DNA of 64,000 nt from Myripristis murdjan. Its lineage: Eukaryota; Chordata; Actinopteri; Holocentriformes; Holocentridae. This document shows positions 57,787 through 64,000 of this stretch, in pieces. Under the pieces are notes generated by a model that did no database searches, was not told the DNA's origin, and saw only the letters and a list, made by a program, of their open reading frames with translations. Positions within the stretch are counted from its first letter, which is position 1. Every line of letters starts with the position of its first letter. The DNA lies in NCBI RefSeq assembly GCF_902150065.1, contig NC_043993.1:13003185-13067184 (forward strand), given 5' to 3'. The translations under genes and the position numbers were made by a program.

Positions 57787-58625
57787 GGGCTCTAGTTTCG
57801 CAGACCAGGCGAGGCGGGGGCGTAGCGCAGATGCGCTTCGCCAACTGGGTGTGGCCAGGCGGATTTTCCAAGTTTGGCACGCCGTTCTCGGTGGCGCAAG
57901 TACTCCGCCGTTCCTCCTACCGGCGGAGGGGAGGAGAGAAGGCATGGAGTGGGTTTGACACAGCCGATTCACATTTAACCAATCAAATGAGCCCCTGTCC
58001 TCGCCTTTAAAATGCGCTGCGTGAAGGCGTAATGAAAGTTTACACAGCTGACAAGGAGGTCTACTGCCGCAGGCGGAGCGGAGCTCAGGAGACAGGCGCG
58101 GAGCGAAGACCGGCGAGCAGTGCGGACACGTCACCAAAACCTCACAGGCAGGCTTCCGGGATGTCAGGCACATGAACGATGCAATAAATACAGAAAAAAA
58201 CACTATTCAATGCTACGATCACAATCAGCACATACATATATCTCCATATCAACTGTCCCGTCACAGCTGATGTCAGATCAAAGGAGATTGGCACCGTTTG
58301 TGCTGATTGTGAGGTTTTGGTGATGTGCGCCAGCCAGCCAAACTTCCACTGCGCCAGCTCCGCTCCGCCTTGCGCGGAAAGTAGACGTGGTTTCAGATGG
58401 CGAGCTTTTGGCGCACCTCGGCGAAGCCTTTTGGCACAAAACTGTCACTGCACCAAGCCGAATCTGTCGGCACCTCCCCCCGCTGCGCCACCACTCCCAT
58501 CTCCGCGCAAGTCCGTCTGCGAAACTTGGACACTGTCCGCCTCTGCCGTTTCGCCGGTCGAAACTAGCTCTGCGCGGGGTTCGCCTCACTGCGCCACCCC
58601 GCGCTGCGCCGGGAAACTAGAGCCG
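57787..58625. mobile_element. GC-rich foldback / long-inverted-repeat element inside the copia fossil
   Basis: Ends read GGGCTCTAGTTTC (left) and CGGCTCTAGTTTC (right, reverse strand), with AAG on both outer sides as a possible 3-bp target duplication. The two halves are inverted relatives: GTCACCAAAACCTCACA (about 58,130) against GTGAGGTTTTGGTGATG (about 58,309), and GCGGAGCGGAGCT against AGCTCCGCTCCGC. The centre lies near 58,222. GC-rich composition contrasts strongly with the surroundings. It has no credible protein. A PIF/Harbinger-like origin would suit a 3-bp duplication but is not shown. Confidence 0.75.
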
Positions 58626-59728
58626 AAGGTGTGACAAGGGAATTTTTGTTGGTTATGACAAAAATAGCCCAGCCTATTTGATTTACTATCCCAACAGTGG
58701 TAACGTGCAGAAGCACAGACTAGTGAAGTGTGTGAACCCATCCATTACAGAGCGAGAGACACAGACTCCAGACATGCCTGTCGGTGAAGTTACAACTGAC
58801 AGAGGTGAAGTGTTGGTCTGTAAGTTGGAAAAGTCTCTGTACAGAGAACAACCTGTACCAGACCAGACCTAAGTTATGTTGTAGGCAAGCTCTCACAATA
58901 CTTCTCTGAGCCAACAGAAGAGTAGTGGACCACTGTGAAACATTTACTTCGCTATCTTAAGAGCACAAGTGGTAAGCAGCTATGTTACATGAAAAGCGAC
59001 AATGGTCAATTTGGATTACAAGCATTTAGTGATGCAAATTGGGCTGAAGAACTGACAGACGCAGCACCAAAAGGTTATTGTATCAGCTTAAACCAGAATG
59101 GTCCTCTAATTTATTGGAAAACAAAGAAACAACCCACTGTCGCTCTTTCCACTTGTGAAGCCAAGTACATGCCCTTAACTTTGACGTAAAACAAAAACAA
59201 CTACTTTGAACTGAGCCATGTTGGTTTAACAAGCTGACTTCTTCAGATGAAACGTATCACCTGGTATGTATGTATTTGGTCCAACTGCTTAATGGTACAG
59301 ATGAGTTTCAGTACATGGATCCCATTCTTTATGAGTATAATCAGGGCATAATAGCTTTAGCAAAAAATTAACAATGGTGACTTTATTTTGGAATACTGTT
59401 CAACCAAACAGATGGTGGCAGAAAAAAAACCCAACCAAGTCAATGTTAAAGAATTTTGTAGCCTTTATGTTTGGAGCATAACATGCAAGAGATTTATGTT
59501 TGAAGTGTAAATGAGATCTTTAAATTGGTTTTTGTATTTTGTTTTTCAAGGTCACAATGTGAGAGCAAGTGGGGGTGTTGACATTTGTGTTTTATGTGCT
59601 CTCAATTGTATGAACTATTATTATGGACTTGTAAAAGAGTTTGTTCTGGATGAGGGCTAGGTGTACAGAGATAACAAGAATTTCAATTGCAAAAAAAATA
59701 TATTTTCATCTTGCAATATATATATATA

Positions 59729-61354
59729 CAGTACAGGCCAAAAGTTTGGACACACCTTCTCATTCGATGCGTTTTCTTTATTTTCATGACTATTTACATT
59801 GTACATTCTCACTGAAGGAATCAAAACTATGAATGAACACATGTGGAGTTATGTACTTAACAAAAAAAGGTGAAATAACTGAAAACATGTTTTATATTCT
59901 AGTTTCTTCAAAATAGCCACCCTTTGCTCTGATTACTGCTTTGCACACTCTTGGCATTCTCTCGATGAGCTTCAAGAGGTAGTGACCTGAAATGGTTTTC
60001 CAACAGTCTTGAAGGAGTTCCCAGAGGTGTTTAGCACTTGTTGGCCCCTTTGCCTTCACTCTGCGGTCCAGCTCACCCCAAACCATCTGGATTGGGTTCA
60101 GGTCCAGTGACTGTGGAGGCCAGGTCATCTGCCGCAGCACTCCATCACTCTCCTTCTTGGTCAAATAGCCCTTACACAGCCTGGAGGTGTGTTTGGGGTC
60201 ATTGTCCTGTTGAAAAATAAATGATGGTCCAACTAAACGCAAACCGGATGGGATGGCATGTCGCTGCAGGATGCTGTGGTAGCCATGCTGGTTCAGTGTG
60301 CCTTCAATTTTGAATAAATCCCCAACAGTGTCACCAGCAAAACACCCCCACACCATCACACCTCCTCCTCCATGCTTCACAGTGGGAACCAGGCATGTGG
60401 AATCCATCCGTTCACCTTTTCTGCGTCTCACAAAGACACGGCGGTTGGAACCAGAGATCTCAAATTTGGACTCATCAGACCAAAGCACAGATTTCCACTG
60501 GTCTAATGTCCATTCCTTGTGTTTCTTGGCCCAAACAAATCTCTTCTGCTTGTTGCCTCTCCTTAGCAGTGGTTTCCTAGCAGCTATTTGACCATGAAGG
60601 CCTGATTGGCGCAGTCTCCTCTTAACAGTTGTTCTAGAGATGGGTCTGCTGCTAGAACTCTGTGTGGCATTTATCTGGTCTCTGATCTGAGCTGCTGTTA
60701 ACTTGCGATTTCTGAGGCTGGTGACTCGGATGAACTTGTCCTCAGAAGCAGAGGTGATTCTTGGTCTTCCTTTCCTGGGTCGATCCTCATGTGTGCCAGT
60801 TTCGTTGTAGCGCTTGATGGTTTTTGCGACTCCACTTGGGGACACATTTAAAGTTTTTGCAATTTTACGGACTGACTGACCTTCATTTCTTAAAGTAATG
60901 ATGGCCACTCGTTTTTCTTTAGTTAGCTGATTGGTTCTTGCCATAATATGAATTTTAACAGTTGTCCAATAGGGCTGTCGGCTGTGTAGTAACCTGACTT
61001 CTGCACAACACAACTGATGGTCCCAACCCCATTGATAAAGCAAGAAATTCCACTAATTAACCCTGATAAGGCACACCTGTGAAGTGAAAACCATTTCAGG
61101 TGACTACCTCTTGAAGCTCATGGAGAGAATGCCAAGAGTTTGCAAAGCAGTAATCAGAGCAAAGGGTGGCTATTTTGAAGAAACTAGAATATAATACATG
61201 TTTTCAGTTATTTCACCTTTTTTTGTTAAGTACATAACTCCACATGTGTTCATTCATAGTTTTGATTCCTTCAGTGAGAATGTACAATGTAAATAGTCAT
61301 GAAAATAAAGAAAACGCATTGAATGAGAAGGTGTGTCCAACCTTTTGGCCTGTA

Positions 61355-61357
<3 letters not shown>
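59729..61357 (-). mobile_element. Tc1/mariner transposon, DD38-type, with long terminal inverted repeats
   Basis: A 1,629-bp element with terminal sequence CAGTACAGGCCAAAAGTTTG, TA on both sides, inside a TA microsatellite. The inverted repeats are about 273 bp (59,729-60,001 and 61,085-61,357) and nearly identical, so the copy is young. It carries one intact transposase frame on the minus strand. This terminal sequence is among the commonest in fish genomes. It sits in the 3' LTR region of the copia fossil. Confidence 0.95.
59892..60944 (-). CDS. Tc1-like transposase, catalytic Glu replaced by Gln
   Basis: 350 residues from MARTNQLTKEK; the frame is open 33 codons further upstream, but that part lies in non-coding leader. 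Two N-terminal helix-turn-helix units (residues about 5-110) are joined by the AT-hook-like GRPR (59-62). Catalytic core: D157 in LWSDESKF, D247 in FQQDNDPKHT, then the position of the third acidic residue in SLDLNPIQMVW is Q286 (CAG at 60,087-60,089), where the family has Glu (NPIE). There are 38 residues between D247 and residue 286, the spacing of the DD38E (Intruder-like) branch and not the 34 of classic Tc1. The frame is otherwise undamaged. Loss of the metal-binding Glu should abolish cutting. The last 37 codons lie in the left inverted repeat. Confidence 0.95.
   Translation of the reverse strand: MARTNQLTKEKRVAIITLRNEGQSVRKIAKTLNVSPSGVAKTIKRYNETGTHEDRPRKGRPRITSASEDKFIRVTSLRNRKLTAAQIRDQINATQSSSSRPISRTTVKRRLRQSGLHGQIAARKPLLRRGNKQKRFVWAKKHKEWTLDQWKSVLWSDESKFEISGSNRRVFVRRRKGERMDSTCLVPTVKHGGGGVMVWGCFAGDTVGDLFKIEGTLNQHGYHSILQRHAIPSGLRLVGPSFIFQQDNDPKHTSRLCKGYLTKKESDGVLRQMTWPPQSLDLNPIQMVWGELDRRVKAKGPTSAKHLWELLQDCWKTISGHYLLKLIERMPRVCKAVIRAKGGYFEETRI

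Positions 61358-61412
<55 letters not shown>
61358..61412. repeat. (TA)n microsatellite
   Basis: A TA array on the right of the Tc1 element; the left flank also has a short TA array (59,717-59,728), so the element probably inserted into it. Confidence 0.95.
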
Positions 61413-61415
<3 letters not shown>

Positions 61416-61584
61416 GCCTCAAAAAGGTGAGCTCAAAAATAGGAAAAGGCAAATCAACAAACTTACATTAAATGCTTCATCTGAAGCAAACAGAACTGCT
61501 GTCTTTCTGACTACAATTTAGGACAGAGCTTGCAAGACCATAGTGCCCCACACCATCTTCACTCTCCTCTCACTCAAGGCGCTG

Positions 61585-62463
61585 GCTGTGTCCCAATTCA
61601 AAGGCTGTACGCTACCTAGGTCGTATTTGTAGGCTGCTTACGTCACGGCGGCGCGACAAGTGCTGTCCCAACTCAATTTTATCGCGCAGGGTCCTGCAAA
61701 TGCAGCCCACAGATGCAGCCTATTTCTGACTAATTTGCAGGATACACCTCCACGATGCTTCGTGGCCAACATTACAGCCTACTTCCCAGGGTACCTTTCG
61801 GTCCGGTTGAATTTCTGGATCAGCCACCATTGCTAGAATTATTAAGCCTGTTTTAGACCGTCTTAATGTTTATATCATGACGTTTTGATAAGTTTTCATG
61901 CCTATAATTACCACCATAGATTTGGTTTAGCTGTTAACTGTATCCCAACAACGCCTGGAAATGCAAGTTTAGTTAGATGAGTTAGATAGGCATTTTGCAT
62001 GATGTTTCCATAGCAACCATCAGCGCATCAGGTACGTTATAATGTAGCCATGTGCACAATTACTTTAATTGGGATTGTCTGTTGCAATTTGTGAGGTGTA
62101 ACAATTATCTTAATTTTCTGCGTCTTCACGAAGACAAAATAAAATAAAATACATAAAACTACAGAATCAATGTTGTCCACCTTGAGAGCGTTGAAGCTGC
62201 TTATCATTTTGTTTCATGCACAGGTGTTCACCGACACACCTCCGAAACCTACTTCGGCATTTTACGCTGCATCACTCGAATGCGCTTCGGGAAGCCTCGA
62301 TAATAATGACGTAGGACTCCTCCGCAGGCTACACCGTCCCAATTCACTAAACTTTTATTTCCGGGATACCTGATATCGGCACCTACGTCGGACGCCTCCT
62401 ACGTGGGCACCGTAGGCTGCGACCTAGAAGTCATCTAGCCCTTCGATTGAGACAGACCCAGAC
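61585..62463. mobile_element. TIR DNA element, non-autonomous
   Basis: The left end GGCTGTGTCCCAATTCAAAG is matched from the right, on the reverse strand, by GGGTCTGTCTCAATCGAAGG. Further inverted pairs exist inside (GTCGTATTTGTAGGCTGC / AGGTCGCAGCCTACGG; GTCCCAACTCAATTTTAT / AGTGAATTGGGACGG). No transposase. Family uncertain. Confidence 0.6.
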
Positions 62464-62827
62464 TGATCTTATATTACCTGAACCTGTCCTTCCCTTATTG
62501 GACCAAACCATCTGTCTGAAGCACAGGGTAAATGTACAAACTTCACCTACAATTCAAGTGAAATAAAACAAGGAAAACAACAAAAGAAACAAGGGTGAAT
62601 ATGGATGAAATGTATGAGGATAATGTTAACCAGAAATAAATGAATACAATGTGTAACTGAAGTAAATGAATATAATGTAGGCAGATGCAAAAGGTTAAGT
62701 GGGGAAGGCAGGCCCTGTCTTCACCACAGGACTCTTATTTAGAAATTGATTGAAACCAGAAATGCTTGTCACTGCACAATGCTGACTTGTCTTTATAATG
62801 GTCGTTTCAATAATATAATATAATTTA

Positions 62828-62998
62828 ACAAAGGCCAGGAAACTCAAGCCTTCACAGAACACATCAACTCAGTGGATAGTAACATCAGGTTGACGCAAGA
62901 GGAGGTCAAGAACAACAACTTAGCCTTTTTGGACTGTGCCGTACACATGGGTGCAAGCCGGGACAAGGAAGTCACAGTCTACACAGTCTAGAGGTCTA
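62828..62998 (+). mobile_element. Penelope-like element fragment, second copy
   Basis: Nearly identical to 41,278-41,388 (QAFTEHINSVDSNIRL, then LAFLDCAVHMGASRDKEVTV). It continues about 50 bases past the place where a hAT end interrupts the first copy. Confidence 0.8.
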
Positions 62999-63805
62999 AT
63001 CGCCAATCGGGTTGCCATAACACCATGCAACTGACAGGCTTTCAGGGATTTTGAAGCATTCACATTCTCACAGGGCCCTAAAATGAAGAAAACATTACAC
63101 AGAATAAAGCGTGTACTGAAACCTTGCTGAAGGTGACTGACTTTTTACTAGTGAGCCTACAAGCAGCAATGTTGGTCAGCAGGTGCAACAAGCAGATGAC
63201 CAAGTCTCCAAGAGGTGAAAAGAGGGCTATCAAATCTTCTGCTGCTCACCACTTTTTGGGACAGTGGGCCTACAGATACCATTTTGTGTTGAAGATGATG
63301 TATTTTTACACCCCAAAAGTAATGTCAACTAAGTGGGGTGGTGCTCATTTTCAACAATTAGTAAAATGTTATGTGTAATGTGTGATGTAACGTGTGCTGT
63401 AATGAATAAAAACACCTCATAGCAACCATCATTAATAAATCATTAATTTCTGTTTCATTATGTTAATAGTTATTTACAATTAAGAAACATGAAATTATGG
63501 CCTACTTTCTTAACTATCTGTTAAAAATTATTTGGGTGGCTATGATAAACCTGCAACCAGTGCTTATAATTAGCTTATGATTACAGCCGCAAGTAGCGAT
63601 TCTGAGCTTCATGTCGACACAGATTGTTAGAAGTTGAAAGCTTCAACATCTTAATTAAAATATTCAACTTTATGAAGGCTATGATGCACTACACAGTATT
63701 TATTAACTATTTACCAAGTATTATTAATGTCTGTAGGAACTAAGTTTTATGAAATATCTGATCCTTCTGTCTAATGCTGTAGATGTTTTACTAAGGATTT
63801 CTTAA
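62999..63805. other. Non-coding stretch
   Basis: No gene recognised. ATTACAGCCGCAAGTAGCGA (near 63,581) resembles the head of the 44.5 kb element (AAAGCTGCAAGCAGCG). The 84-residue frame at 63,124-63,378 has no family features. Confidence 0.45.
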
Positions 63806-64000
63806 AGGTTTAAATTATTATTACATAACATTATATAAAATGTTAAAATGTTTGCAACAATGAAGTGTTGATAAGTAGTTTACTATATTATCTTATTAAC
63901 ATGATAATTTCCTTGATTAACTGGAAAACATCTATTAACTAAACTAAAAAATTAACTATCAGTGCATTGTTTTTTATTTAATTATTTTGATTTATTGTTT
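63806..64000. repeat. Dispersed repeat, uninterrupted copy (runs off the window)
   Basis: AAAGGTTTAAATTATTATTA through CTATTAACTAAACTAAAAAA and on to TTTTATTTAATTATTTTGAT corresponds to 44,340-44,505 joined to 46,215-46,260. It serves as the empty site for the 44.5-46.2 kb insertion. Confidence 0.85.

Larger units (their letters stand above)
56320..59728 (+). mobile_element. Ty1/copia-type LTR retrotransposon fossil
   Basis: Two related LTR starts, TGTTGACATTTGTGTCTTATG at 56,320 and TGTTGACATTTGTGTTTTATG at 59,576, enclose copia-type pol pieces; the second is preceded by a G-rich polypurine tract (AGTGGGGG). Pieces in order: the pre-integrase zinc region and integrase (57,050-57,600; WHEILGHCNYDDLQKLL, CDVCIEGK, HTDLAGPV), a late integrase/linker part (58,630-58,870), and RNase H (58,935-59,189; FSDANWAEE, STCEAKY). 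It is broken, with many breaks and missing parts. A foldback element has inserted inside it, and a Tc1 element lies in its 3' LTR region. The two LTR starts are clearly diverged, so it is old. Confidence 0.85.

Noticed and set aside
57754-58203. 149-residue minus-strand frame and several overlapping GC-rich frames up to 58,634
   Set aside because: They fall inside the foldback element; frames are open only because the DNA is GC-rich, and no domain is seen.
63124-63378. 84-residue plus-strand frame
   Set aside because: No domain, in repeat-rich DNA, without supporting signals.

Overview
The window looks like nuclear DNA of a ray-finned (teleost) fish. It is AT-rich, with intron-type splice signals, many microsatellites, tRNA-derived SINEs, L2-like and RLE-type LINE fragments, Penelope and DIRS relics, hAT, Tc1 and piggyBac-like DNA transposons, a Ty3/gypsy chromovirus, and olfactory receptor (OR) genes whose coding region is a single exon. 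Most of it is non-coding or transposon-derived; only four host genes look intact.

Host genes: an OR at 33,100-34,053 (+); COA4, a small twin-CX9C mitochondrial protein, at 36,802-37,053 (+); and two nearly identical ORs at 38,946-39,938 (-) and 52,043-53,035 (-). The last two lie in a segmental duplication (about 37.4-41.0 kb and 50.9-54.2 kb), and their proteins differ at 10 of 330 residues. A decayed OR fragment at about 6.89-7.2 kb (+) is a paralogue of the 33 kb gene. Two possible exons of an unidentified minus-strand gene lie at 29.8-30.1 kb.

The most interesting non-coding signal is a conserved element present three times: 4,552-4,920 (+), 25,232-25,468 (-) and 30,966-31,327 (+). All copies share a core of about 20 bp (CTGGTGATGACATCACAA) next to homeodomain-type ATTAAT sites and an O/E-like half site. 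Two copies lie about 2 kb upstream of the pseudo-OR and of the intact 33 kb OR, in the same relative orientation. This suggests an ancient duplicated unit of regulatory element plus OR, and a candidate OR enhancer or promoter-proximal element.

Mobile elements, left to right: a SINE (4.1 kb); a hAT element (8.27-9.73 kb); a TTAA-flanked MITE (10.0 kb); a second hAT (15.6 kb); palindromic MITEs (19.3-19.8 kb); a very young, nearly whole Ty3/gypsy chromovirus (19,978-25,070); an L2 relic (26.9-28.4 kb); MITEs at 29.4 and 31.6 kb; a Penelope fragment, hAT end, foldback element and nested solo LTR (41.1-43.4 kb); an RLE-type LINE fragment (43.5-44.1 kb); a tandem-repeat insertion (44.5-46.2 kb); a long, almost intact LINE (46.4-50.9 kb); a DIRS-like fossil (55 kb); a broken Ty1/copia fossil carrying a foldback insertion (56.3-59.7 kb); a Tc1-like transposon with a DD38 spacing whose catalytic glutamate reads glutamine (59,729-61,357); a TIR element (61.6-62.5 kb); and a second Penelope fragment (62.8 kb).

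All identifications are from reading the sequence; no database search was possible.
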